Shown here: positions 1 through 9,327 of the stretch, one piece after another | How the letters are laid out: every line of letters begins with the position of its first letter | Numbering within the stretch: the first letter of the stretch is position 1 | Assembly (NCBI GenBank): GCA_963800325.1 | Contig: CAWDAQ010000005.1 | Coordinates: 930,001-994,000, forward strand | Direction: 5' to 3' | DNA length: 64,000 bases | Source of the DNA: CAWDAQ01 sp963800325 | GTDB taxonomy: Bacteria > Actinomycetota > Actinomycetes > Actinomycetales > Dermatophilaceae | Program-made: the position numbers and the translations under genes | The notes under the pieces: model-generated | What the model was told of the DNA's origin: nothing | Databases searched by the model: none | What the model saw: the letters and a program-made list of their open reading frames with translations, nothing else

Positions 1-735
1 GCTCTGGGTGGTGGCGTCCTTGCCCTGCGGCGCGGTCCAGTTCCGCTCCCGGGCGTAGCGCAGGCCGACCAGGGACGGCTCCCCGGCCCCGACGCCCTCG
101 TCGGCGCGCCCGTCGTTGAACCCGGCGAGCACCCGCGAGGTCTCCTTGAAGGTGCACACCGACCGGGAGCCGCGGGTCGGGCGGACCTCGCGGCCGGCCT
201 GGATGTCGTCGACGAGCCGGGTCGCGCTCTCCGGGGTCTGGTTGTCGAAGAACTCCCAGTTGGTCATGACCACCGGGGCGTAGTCGCAGGCGGCGTTGCA
301 CTCGACCCGCTCGAGGGTGATCCGCCCGTCCGGGGTGGTCTCGTCGTGGCCGACGCCGAGGTGCTCGCTGAGGACGTCGAAGATCTCGTCGCCACCCATG
401 ATCGCGCAGAGCGTGTTCGTGCAGACCCCGACGGTGTACTCGCCGTTGGGGTGGCGCTTGTACTGGGTGTAGAACGTCGCGACCCCGGACACCTCGGCCG
501 TGGTCAGGTCGAGCATCTCCGCGCAGAAGTCGATGCCCCGGCCGGTGACGTAGCCGTCGACGCTCTGCACGAGGTGCAGCAGCGGCAGCAGCGCCGAGCG
601 GCGCTGCGGGTACCGGACGACGATCGCGTCGGCGTCGATCCGCAGCTGGCGCAGCTCGTCCTCGGTGTAGGGCTCCTTGCTCTCGGCGGAGAGGGTGAGG
701 TGGCCCGAGGCGGTGATCTCTCCGAACTCTTCCAT
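1..735 (-). CDS. nuoE: NADH-quinone oxidoreductase subunit E (3' end beyond the window)
   Basis: This is the 24-kDa, [2Fe-2S]-carrying subunit of the NADH dehydrogenase module of complex I, which works with NuoF on the cytoplasmic side. The protein starts MEEFGEITASGH at an ATG at 735, with GAGGGAG about 9 bases upstream. The thioredoxin-like ferredoxin fold carries the four cluster cysteines in GVCTNTLC and VECNAACDYAP. 245 residues are visible without a stop, so the usual fold already has a long C-terminal tail, as is common in actinobacteria. It lies 25 bases after nuoD in the nuoABCDE order; nuoF and later genes would lie to the left. Confidence 0.95.
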   Translation of the reverse strand, partial: MEEFGEITASGHLTLSAESKEPYTEDELRQLRIDADAIVVRYPQRRSALLPLLHLVQSVDGYVTGRGIDFCAEMLDLTTAEVSGVATFYTQYKRHPNGEYTVGVCTNTLCAIMGGDEIFDVLSEHLGVGHDETTPDGRITLERVECNAACDYAPVVMTNWEFFDNQTPESATRLVDDIQAGREVRPTRGSRSVCTFKETSRVLAGFNDGRADEGVGAGEPSLVGLRYARERNWTAPQGKDATTQS

Positions 736-760
736 CAGGACGTGGCTCCCTCGGCGACGG

Positions 761-2169
<1,409 letters not shown>

Positions 2170-2170
<1 letters not shown>

Positions 2171-3233
2171 CAGTTGTACGACCTCCGCTGGTCGGGCGGC
2201 GGGATCGAGGCACCCTTGTACTCGACGGGGATGCCGCCGAGCGGGTAGTCCTTCCGCTGCGGGTGGCCGGGCCAGTCGTCCGGCATGAGGATGCGCGTCA
2301 GCGCGGGGTGGCCGTCGAAGATGATCCCGAACATGTCCCACGTCTCCCGCTCGTGCCAGTTGTTGGCGGGGTAGACCGAGACGACGGAGGGGATGTGCGG
2401 GTCGGCGTCGGGGCAGGAGACCTCGACCCGGACCCGGCGGCCGCCGTGGGTGACCGAGAGCAGGTGGTAGACCGCGTGCAGCTCGCGGCCCACGTCGTCG
2501 GGGTAGTGCACCCCGGAGACGCCGGTGCAGAGCTCGAACCGCAGGTCGGGGTGGTCGCGCAGCGCCCGGGCGACGGCGACGAGGTGCTCCCGGCGCACCG
2601 CCAGGGTGAGCTCGCCGCGGTCGACGACGACCCGCTCGATCGCGGCCCGCCACGGCGCGTCGGTCGGGGCGAGGGCGTCCTCGAGGGCGTCGGCGACCTC
2701 GTCGAAGTACCGACCGTAGGGGCGCTCGGCGGCACCCGGGAAGAGGATCGGGGCCTTGAGCCCGCCGTAGCCGGAGGTGTCCTGGCCGCCCCGGGCGCCG
2801 AACATGCCGGTCCGGGAGCCCATGGCGACGGGGTTGGTGTCGACCCCGGGGGCGGCGGGCAGGTTCTCCGGCTGGACCCCGGACTCCTGCGCCGCGGAGG
2901 TCCGCTTCGCGGGCTCGGCGTCGTCGTGGGTGGTCTCGGTCTCGCGGGCCTCCCCGGGAGCGGGGGTGTTGAGCTTGCCGGGCGAGTGCCTGGACGGGTC
3001 GTCCTTGGTCGGGTCGACCCGGCCGACGAGGCCGATCGTCGTCCCGTGGGCGTCCTTGGGCTCGCGGGGCTCGCCCGGCGCCGCGTCCGGGCTGCCCGGC
3101 TCCGGGGTGCGGTCGACCTCGACGCTGGTCTGGCCGGCGCCCTCGGCGGCGCCCTCGACCGTGGCGTCGGAGCCGGTGGTCTCCACGGGCTCCTCGGTCC
3201 GCTCGGACTCGGGGCCGCGGCTGTTGTCGGTGC

Positions 3234-3237
<4 letters not shown>
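2170..3237 (-). CDS. nuoC: NADH-quinone oxidoreductase subunit C
   Basis: This is the 30-kDa subunit of the peripheral arm of complex I. The recognisable family sequence begins near GMFGARGGQDTSGYGG and includes the SVYPANNWHERETWDMFGI signature, which ends before the conserved PLGGIPVEYKG tail. At 355 residues it is about 100 residues longer than most homologues. The extra part is an N-terminal region rich in Glu, Pro, Thr and Gly, probably disordered. The GTG at 3237 overlaps the nuoB stop as GTGA, which supports this early start. A later start nearer the conserved domain cannot be excluded. Confidence 0.94.
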
Positions 3238-3821
<584 letters not shown>

Positions 3822-3861
3822 CAGCTGGTGCCTCCTGGTCTCGGTCCGGTGCTTGGTCGCG

Positions 3862-4221
3862 TCAGTCCCACTCCAGGCCGCCCCGGCGCCAGACGTAGGC
3901 GTACGCGATGAAGACGGTCAGGACGAACAGCAGCATCTCGACGAGGGCGAAGAGCCCGAGCTGGTTGAACGCCACGGCGAAGGGGTAGAGGAACAGGCTC
4001 TCGACGTCGAAGACGATGAAGAGCATCGCGGTGATGTAGTACTTCACCGGCACCCGGCCGCCGGATGCCTGCGGGCTCGGCTCGATGCCGCACTCGTAGG
4101 CGTCGAGCTTGGCGCGGTTGTAGCGCTTGGGCCCGGCGATGCCGGCGATCCCGACCGAGAAGGCCGCGAACCCCCCGCCGATCGCCAGGAAGAACACCAG
4201 GGGCAGATAGGGGTTGTTCAC
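3862..4221 (-). CDS. nuoA: NADH-quinone oxidoreductase subunit A
   Basis: This is a small membrane subunit at the junction of the two arms of complex I. The 119-residue protein has three hydrophobic segments, at about 8-28, 62-82 and 88-110, and the family motifs YECGIEP and MLFIVFDVESLFLYP. It is the first gene of the nuo operon. The start is GTG at 4221, preceded by the strong ribosome site AAGGGGAG. A TAGGAT -10 box lies at 4270-4275, giving a leader of about 40 bases. Confidence 0.97.
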   Translation of the reverse strand: MNNPYLPLVFFLAIGGGFAAFSVGIAGIAGPKRYNRAKLDAYECGIEPSPQASGGRVPVKYYITAMLFIVFDVESLFLYPFAVAFNQLGLFALVEMLLFVLTVFIAYAYVWRRGGLEWD

Positions 4222-4269
4222 GACCGACCAACTCCCCTTTCGCTCGTCTTCGTGCCGCGCACGGGCCCA

Positions 4270-4275
4270 ATCCTA
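4270..4275 (-). promoter_or_regulatory. Putative -10 element of the nuo operon
   Basis: TAGGAT on the minus strand fits the actinobacterial TAnnnT -10 box. Transcription would start near 4263, about 42 bases before the nuoA GTG. No convincing -35 hexamer and no Rex-type palindrome are visible here. Confidence 0.5.
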
Positions 4276-4366
4276 GGGGGATGCCCGGTTCGCGCACGCG
4301 GGGGCCTCGCCGGGGCGCGCCGCTCGCCGCGGTTCCCCTCGTGCCCCGGCCTGCGCTCGGCCGTGC

Positions 4367-5716
4367 TCATGCGTCGGGGGCCATCTTCGACAGGGCGGCG
4401 ATGAGGCGGTCGCTCGCGCCGCCGTGGTGCGGCTCGGACAGGTTCGCCATGATCTTCAGCAGCAGCCGCATCAGGGTCGTCCGCGGCAGGCCGTACTTCG
4501 TCGCGAGCCGCATGACCTCGGGGTTGCCGATGACGGTCGCGAACCAGCGCCCGAGCGTGTAGTAGCCGCCGAGCGCGTCCTTCATCACCGTCGGGTAGGA
4601 GCGCAGCACGCGCTCCCGGCCCGCGTCGTCGGACCTCGCGAAGGCCTGCGCGACGACGTCCGCGGCGAGCCGGCCCGACTCGAGGGCGTAGGCGATGCCC
4701 TCGCCGTTGAACGGGTTGACCATGCCGCCGGCGTCGCCGACGAGGAGGAGGCCGTCGGCGTAGTGCGGCTGCCGGTTGAACCCCATCGGCAGCGCGGCGC
4801 CGCGGATCGGGCCGACCATCGTCTCGTCGGTGTAGGTCCACTCCGGCGGCATCGTCGCGACCCAGCGGCGCATGACGTCCTTGTAGTCGGTCTTGCCGAA
4901 CGCGCTCGAGGTGTTGAGGATCCCGAGCCCGACGTTGCTCGTGCCGTCGCCGACGCCGAAGATCCAGCCGTAGCCGGGCAGCAGCACCCGGCGTCCGGTG
5001 TCGTCGGTGCTCCACAGCTCGAGCCAGGACTCGAGGTAGTCGTCGTCGTGGCGCGGGCTCTCGTAGTAGGTGCGCACCGCGACACCCATCGGGCGGTCCT
5101 CGCGCTTGGGCCGGCCCATCTTCAGCGACAGCCGGGAGGAGTTGCCGTCCGCGGCGACGACGAGCGGGGCGGTGTAGGTCTGCTCCGGGCCGGCCGCACG
5201 GCCGGTCTCGTCGGTCCCCCGCGCGGTGACGCCGACGATCGCGCCGGTCCGCTCGTCGCGCACGGGGCCGGTGACGGTCGTCTCCTGCTGCAGCCGGGCG
5301 CCGTGCTTGACGGCGTGCCGGGCGAGGATGTCGTCGAAGTCCTGCCGGGTCCGCACGAGGCCGTACGGCGGGAAGCTCGCGAGGTCCGGCCAGGGCAGCT
5401 CGAGTCGCATCCCGCCGCCGATGATCCGCAGCCCGTGGTTGCGGATCCAGCCGTCCTCCTCCGGGGTGGGCACCCCGAGGGTGATCAGCTCCTTGACCGC
5501 GCGCGGGGTGAGGCCGTCGCCGCACACCTTCTCCCGCGGGAAGCTCGTCTTCTCGAGGACGAGGACGTCGAGCCCGCTCATCGCAAGGTAGGCGGCGGTG
5601 GCCGAGCCGGCGGGCCCGGCGCCGACGACGATGACGTCCGCGCTCCGGGCGTCCGGGGACGGGGTCGTCTCGGACCCGGACGGGGCCGCACCGCGGCCGG
5701 TGGCGATCTGACTCAC
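4367..5716 (-). CDS. menJ: Menaquinone reductase / geranylgeranyl reductase family flavoprotein
   Basis: This FAD-dependent oxidoreductase belongs to the geranylgeranyl reductase family. In mycobacteria the homologue MenJ saturates one isoprene unit of menaquinone. The N-terminal Rossmann motif GAGPAG is at residues 32-37, followed by the signature PREKVCGDGLTPRAVKELI and a second FAD motif, VGDAGGMVNPFNGEGIAYA. The 449-residue length fits the family. The substrate is inferred from this similarity and from the adjacent menG; a polyprenyl reductase with another substrate is possible. A near-consensus Rex operator lies 22 bases upstream of the GTG start. Confidence 0.85.
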   Translation of the reverse strand: MSQIATGRGAAPSGSETTPSPDARSADVIVVGAGPAGSATAAYLAMSGLDVLVLEKTSFPREKVCGDGLTPRAVKELITLGVPTPEEDGWIRNHGLRIIGGGMRLELPWPDLASFPPYGLVRTRQDFDDILARHAVKHGARLQQETTVTGPVRDERTGAIVGVTARGTDETGRAAGPEQTYTAPLVVAADGNSSRLSLKMGRPKREDRPMGVAVRTYYESPRHDDDYLESWLELWSTDDTGRRVLLPGYGWIFGVGDGTSNVGLGILNTSSAFGKTDYKDVMRRWVATMPPEWTYTDETMVGPIRGAALPMGFNRQPHYADGLLLVGDAGGMVNPFNGEGIAYALESGRLAADVVAQAFARSDDAGRERVLRSYPTVMKDALGGYYTLGRWFATVIGNPEVMRLATKYGLPRTTLMRLLLKIMANLSEPHHGGASDRLIAALSKMAPDA

Positions 5717-5737
5717 GACTGCCTCAGGGACGGGGGC

Positions 5738-5755
5738 TTGTGAAGCACTTCACGA
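5738..5755. promoter_or_regulatory. Candidate Rex operator upstream of menJ
   Basis: The 18 bases TTGTGAAGCACTTCACGA match the Rex consensus TTGTGAA-N4-TTCACAA at all defined positions but one. A TACACT -10 box on the minus strand at 5765-5770 would place the menJ transcription start at about 5758. The operator would then cover the first transcribed bases. This fits repression released at a high NADH/NAD+ ratio. Rex itself is encoded at 31149-31835. Confidence 0.65.
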
Positions 5756-5833
5756 ACTCATCGCAGTGTATGCCCGGGCGCAAGGCCCCCGCACCGGCCC
5801 CCCACCCGCCCACCGAGCGAGCAGTACCCGTCT

Positions 5834-5868
5834 CCGCCCACCCCCCGGTTGGCGGACGGGGTGGGCGG
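5834..5868 (-). terminator. Hairpin after menG
   Basis: CCGCCCACCCC at 5834-5844 and GGGGTGGGCGG at 5858-5868 form a perfect 11-bp inverted repeat with a 13-base loop. It begins one base after the menG stop. There is no T-tract, as is common in high-GC actinobacteria. It probably separates menG from menJ, which appears to have its own promoter. Confidence 0.65.
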
Positions 5869-6564
5869 TCACGCGGGCTTGACGGCGCGGTGGAGGGCGA
5901 CGACGCCCCCGGTGAGGTTGCGCCACGCCACCTCGGCCCAGCCGACGTCGGCGATGCGCCGGGCGAGCGCCTCCTGCGGGGGCCAGGCGCGGATCGACTC
6001 GGCGAGGTAGACGTAGGACTCCGGGTTCGAGCTGACCCGGCGGGCGATCCCCGGCAGCGCCTGCATGAGGTACTCGGTGTACACGGTCCGGAACAGCGGG
6101 TTGACCGGCTGGCTGAACTCGCACACGACGAGCCGGCCCCCGGGGCGCGCCACCCGGAGGAACTCGGCGAGGGCGTCGTCGGGGGAGGCGACGTTGCGCA
6201 GGCCGAACGACATGGTGACGACGTCGAAGGAGTCGTCGGCGAACGGCAGCCGGGTGGCGTCGGCGGCGGTGAAGCCGAGGTCGGGCCGGCGACGGTTGCC
6301 GTGGCGGAGCATCCCGAGGGAGAAGTCGGCGGGGACGACGTCGACGCCGGCGTCGGCGAACGGCTCGCTCGAGGTCCCCGTCCCGGCGGCGATGTCGAGC
6401 ACCCGCTCCCCCCGCCGCGCGGCCACCGCCCGGACGACGGCGCGGCGCCAGAGCCGGTCCTGCCCGAGCGAGAGGACGTCGTTGGTCACGTCGTACCGCT
6501 CGGCGACGTCGTCGAACATCGCGGCGACGTCGCGGGGGTCCTTCTCGAGGCTGGCACGGCTCAT
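5869..6564 (-). CDS. menG: Demethylmenaquinone methyltransferase
   Basis: This enzyme uses S-adenosylmethionine to methylate demethylmenaquinone, the last ring modification of menaquinone synthesis. The 231-residue protein starts MSRASLEKDPRDVAAMFDDVAERYD. It has the UbiE/MenG signatures YDVTNDVLSLGQDRLWRR, the SAM motif VLDIAAGTGT (54-63) and SFGLRNV. The ATG at 6564 was chosen because it gives the usual family N-terminus; a longer open frame upstream lacks homology. It is divergent from menF, with 92 bases between them. Confidence 0.96.
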   Translation of the reverse strand: MSRASLEKDPRDVAAMFDDVAERYDVTNDVLSLGQDRLWRRAVVRAVAARRGERVLDIAAGTGTSSEPFADAGVDVVPADFSLGMLRHGNRRRPDLGFTAADATRLPFADDSFDVVTMSFGLRNVASPDDALAEFLRVARPGGRLVVCEFSQPVNPLFRTVYTEYLMQALPGIARRVSSNPESYVYLAESIRAWPPQEALARRIADVGWAEVAWRNLTGGVVALHRAVKPA

Positions 6565-6641
6565 GGCCCCATCCTGCCCCCACCCCGCCCGTGCGCCCGC
6601 CCCGGCCCGGTGCTGCCGCAGGTCGGCCCGCGGGCCCGTCG

Positions 6642-6647
6642 TAGTCT
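6642..6647 (+). promoter_or_regulatory. Putative -10 element of menF
   Basis: TAGTCT lies 9 bases before the menF ATG at 6657, so the transcript would have almost no leader. No ribosome-binding site is visible between the box and the start codon, which supports near-leaderless translation. Confidence 0.45.
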
Positions 6648-6656
6648 TGCTCCGAC

Positions 6657-7952
6657 ATGTCGAGCCTCCCGGACACCCACCCACCGGCCGAGCCGGGCGC
6701 CCACCTCGTCGCCCGGACGGTCGAGGTCGACTCCCCCGGGGCGCTGCTCCCGCTGCTCCCGCCGACGGCCTCGCCGGCCGACGTCGTCAGCTGGGTGCGC
6801 CGCGGCGAGGGCCTCGTCGGCTGGGGACGCGCCCTGGAGCACACGACCGCCGGGCCCGACCGGTTCGGGGAGGCCGAGCGGTGGTGGCGCCGGGTGCTCG
6901 CCGGGGCCGCGGTCCGCGACGAGGTCGGCCTGCCCGGCACCGGCCCGGTCGCGTTCGGCTCGTTGTCCTACTCCGCCGCCTCCCCCGCGGGTGCCACCCT
7001 CGTCGTCCCGGAGACCCTCGTCGGCCACCGGGACGGCCGGTGGTGGCTGACGACGGTCAGCAGCCGCGGGTCGCTGCCGTCCGCGACGGTGCTCGCGCCG
7101 CAGGAGCGGCCGCCCGCCCCCGACGCCGTGACGTTCGCCGACGGCGCGCTGTCCCCGACCCGGTGGGCCGGGGCGGTCCACGAGGCGGTGGGCCGGATCA
7201 CCGCCGGCCGGCTCGACAAGGTGGTCCTCGCCCGTGACCTGCAGGCCCGCGCCCGCGGCCCGGTCGACCCGCGCTGGGTGCTCTCCCGCCTGGGCGAGCG
7301 ATACGACACGACGTGGGTGTTCGCCGTCGACGGCCTCGTGGGAGCCACCCCGGAGATGCTCGTGCGCAGCGAGAAGGGGCTGGTGACCTCCCGGGTCCTC
7401 GCCGGGACGATCCGGCGCACGGGCGACGACGTCCACGACCTCGCCCTCGCGGCGTCGCTGGCGCGCTCGAGCAAGGACCTCGAGGAGCACGAGTACGCCG
7501 TCCGCTCGGTCGCCGAGGCGCTCGCGCCGCACTGCTCGTCGACGAACGTCCCCGAGGCCCCGTTCGTGCTGCACCTCTCGAACGTCATGCACCTCGCGAC
7601 CGACGTCACCGGCGTCGTCGAGGACGAGAGCAGCTCGCTCGCGCTCGCGTCCTCGCTGCACCCCTCGGCCGCGGTGTGCGGCACCCCGACCGCGGTCGCC
7701 GACACCGCGATCGGGGAGCTGGAGCGGATGGACCGGGGCCGGTACGCCGGCCCGGTCGGCTGGATGGACGCCCGCGGCGACGGCGAGTGGGGGATCGCCC
7801 TGCGGTGCGGCGCCTACGACCCGGGCGACCCGAGCCGGCTCACCCTCTACGCCGGCTGCGGCATCGTCGCCGGGTCCGACCCCGAGACCGAGCTCGCCGA
7901 GTCGGACGCGAAGTTCGTCCCGATGCGGGACGCCCTGAGCGCCGCCCCCTGA
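6657..7952 (+). CDS. menF: Isochorismate synthase
   Basis: This enzyme converts chorismate to isochorismate, the entry step of menaquinone synthesis. The 431-residue protein has the chorismate-binding fold in its C-terminal two thirds, with GATPEMLVRSEKGLVTSRVLAGT near residue 228, then KDLEEHEYAVRSV and HPSAAVCGTPT. The C-terminal GIVAGSDPETELAE motif is also present. The menaquinone setting and the lack of a salicylate or siderophore cluster favour MenF over EntC or salicylate synthase. It lies opposite menG and is followed by a clear hairpin. Confidence 0.94.
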   Translation: MSSLPDTHPPAEPGAHLVARTVEVDSPGALLPLLPPTASPADVVSWVRRGEGLVGWGRALEHTTAGPDRFGEAERWWRRVLAGAAVRDEVGLPGTGPVAFGSLSYSAASPAGATLVVPETLVGHRDGRWWLTTVSSRGSLPSATVLAPQERPPAPDAVTFADGALSPTRWAGAVHEAVGRITAGRLDKVVLARDLQARARGPVDPRWVLSRLGERYDTTWVFAVDGLVGATPEMLVRSEKGLVTSRVLAGTIRRTGDDVHDLALAASLARSSKDLEEHEYAVRSVAEALAPHCSSTNVPEAPFVLHLSNVMHLATDVTGVVEDESSSLALASSLHPSAAVCGTPTAVADTAIGELERMDRGRYAGPVGWMDARGDGEWGIALRCGAYDPGDPSRLTLYAGCGIVAGSDPETELAESDAKFVPMRDALSAAP

Positions 7953-7966
7953 GCCCTCCCCCGGCC

Positions 7967-7992
7967 GCGGACAAGGCGCTCGCGCCGTCCGC
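7967..7992 (+). terminator. Hairpin after menF
   Basis: GCGGAC at 7967-7972 pairs with GTCCGC at 7987-7992, and GGCG/CGCC inside them closes a CTCG tetraloop. It begins 15 bases after the menF stop and ends 15 bases before the eis-like start. It therefore probably ends menF transcription. Confidence 0.6.
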
Positions 7993-8007
7993 CGGGACTC
8001 GGACACC

Positions 8008-9294
8008 ATGGGGGACATGAAGGACGGACACGGCGAGCCGACGGCCTACGAGGTCGTCGAGGTGACCCCCGCGACCTCGCAGGCCTACCTCGAGGTCGAC
8101 CGGGTCACGTGGTTCGAGGAGCCGGACCCCACCGACACCGATCCGCTGGGCTCGCTGGAACCCGGTCGGATGCACGCGGCCACCCCGACCGGCGAGCCGC
8201 CGTTCGCGGGGATCTACGCCTGGCACGACCTGCGCCTGACCGTCCCCCAGCCCGGGTCGCCCGGGTCGCTGACCACGGTCCCGTGCGCCGGGCTGACGTG
8301 GGTCGCGGTCCACCCGGACCACCGCAGGACCGGGGTGCTCACCGCCATGGCAGACCACCACCTGCGCTCGCTCCACGAGGCCGGGGTGGCCGTCGGCGGG
8401 CTGCACGCCTCCGAGGTCGGCATCTACGGCCGGTTCGGCTACGCCCAGGCCTCCCTGGACGTCCGGGTCCACGTCGAGCGCGGCGCCGAGGTCACCGCAC
8501 CCGGGATCGACACGACCGGCACCCGCACCCGGCTCCTCCCGGCCGGCGACCCGGACGTCGCCCGGCGGGTCGTCGCCCTCCACCGCACCGAGGCCGCGTC
8601 GGCGCTCGGCCAGGTGACCCTGCCCGAACGGGCCCTGCGCCGGGCCATGCGCGACAGCCCCGCAGGGATGCGCGGCAGCGAGCCGACCCGGGTGCTGCTC
8701 GCGGAACGGGACGGGCGGGACGTCGGGTACGCCCTGCTGCGCCGCAGTCCCGACTGGACCGGGGGGACGCCACGGGCCCGGCTGCGGTGCTGGCACCTCG
8801 GCAGCACCGACGCCGCGGCCCGGCTGGCGCTCCTGCGCCGCCTCGTCGCGTTCGACCTCACCGGCCCGGTCGAGCTGCGGGCCCGCTCGCTGGAGGACCC
8901 GGTCATCTGGTGGCTCGGCGGACCGCGGAGCTGCCACCCGGAGGTGGCCGACGCGCTCTGGGTCCGGCTCGTCGAGCTCCCGGCGGCGCTGGAGCAGCGT
9001 GGGTGGTCCGCCGACGCCGACGTCGTCCTCGAGGTCGCCGACGAGGCCTGCCCGTGGAACGCGGGGCGCTGGCGGCTCACCGTCGAGGGCGCCCGGGCCC
9101 GGTGCGTCCCCACGGGGGCGCCGGCCGATCTCGACCTGCCGGTCCAGGCGCTCGGGTCCGCCTACCTCGGGGGACGGAGCGTGACCGCCCAGGCCGAGCA
9201 GGGCCTCGTCACCGAGCGGACCGTCGGCGCCGTGGCCGTGCTGTCCGGGGCGATGGCGACGCCGGGACCGCCCGCGGGGGCGGTCGGGTTCTGA
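8008..9294 (+). CDS. eis: Eis-like GNAT N-acetyltransferase
   Basis: This is a GNAT acetyltransferase of the Eis (enhanced intracellular survival) type, with tandem GNAT regions and a sterol-carrier-like C-terminal domain. The acetyl-CoA loop reads VAVHPDHRRTGVLTAM. Tyr140 lies in VGIYGRFGYA and corresponds to the catalytic acid tyrosine of Eis. The protein ends in Phe (AVGF); in Eis the C-terminal Phe carboxylate is the catalytic base. Known Eis enzymes acetylate several amines of aminoglycosides and other substrates; the natural substrate here is unknown. Its place between menF and menD may be incidental. The ATG at 8008 has no clear ribosome site; an ATG at 8017 is an alternative. Confidence 0.82.
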   Translation: MGDMKDGHGEPTAYEVVEVTPATSQAYLEVDRVTWFEEPDPTDTDPLGSLEPGRMHAATPTGEPPFAGIYAWHDLRLTVPQPGSPGSLTTVPCAGLTWVAVHPDHRRTGVLTAMADHHLRSLHEAGVAVGGLHASEVGIYGRFGYAQASLDVRVHVERGAEVTAPGIDTTGTRTRLLPAGDPDVARRVVALHRTEAASALGQVTLPERALRRAMRDSPAGMRGSEPTRVLLAERDGRDVGYALLRRSPDWTGGTPRARLRCWHLGSTDAAARLALLRRLVAFDLTGPVELRARSLEDPVIWWLGGPRSCHPEVADALWVRLVELPAALEQRGWSADADVVLEVADEACPWNAGRWRLTVEGARARCVPTGAPADLDLPVQALGSAYLGGRSVTAQAEQGLVTERTVGAVAVLSGAMATPGPPAGAVGF

Positions 9295-9326
9295 CGGCCC
9301 GCCGACGGCCGGGCGGGCGCGGGCCG
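9295..9326. terminator. Bidirectional hairpin between convergent eis-like gene and menD
   Basis: CGGCCCGC at 9295-9302 is the reverse complement of GCGGGCCG at 9319-9326. It fills the 33-base gap between two converging genes and could end transcription from both sides. Confidence 0.5.
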
Positions 9327-9327
9327 G

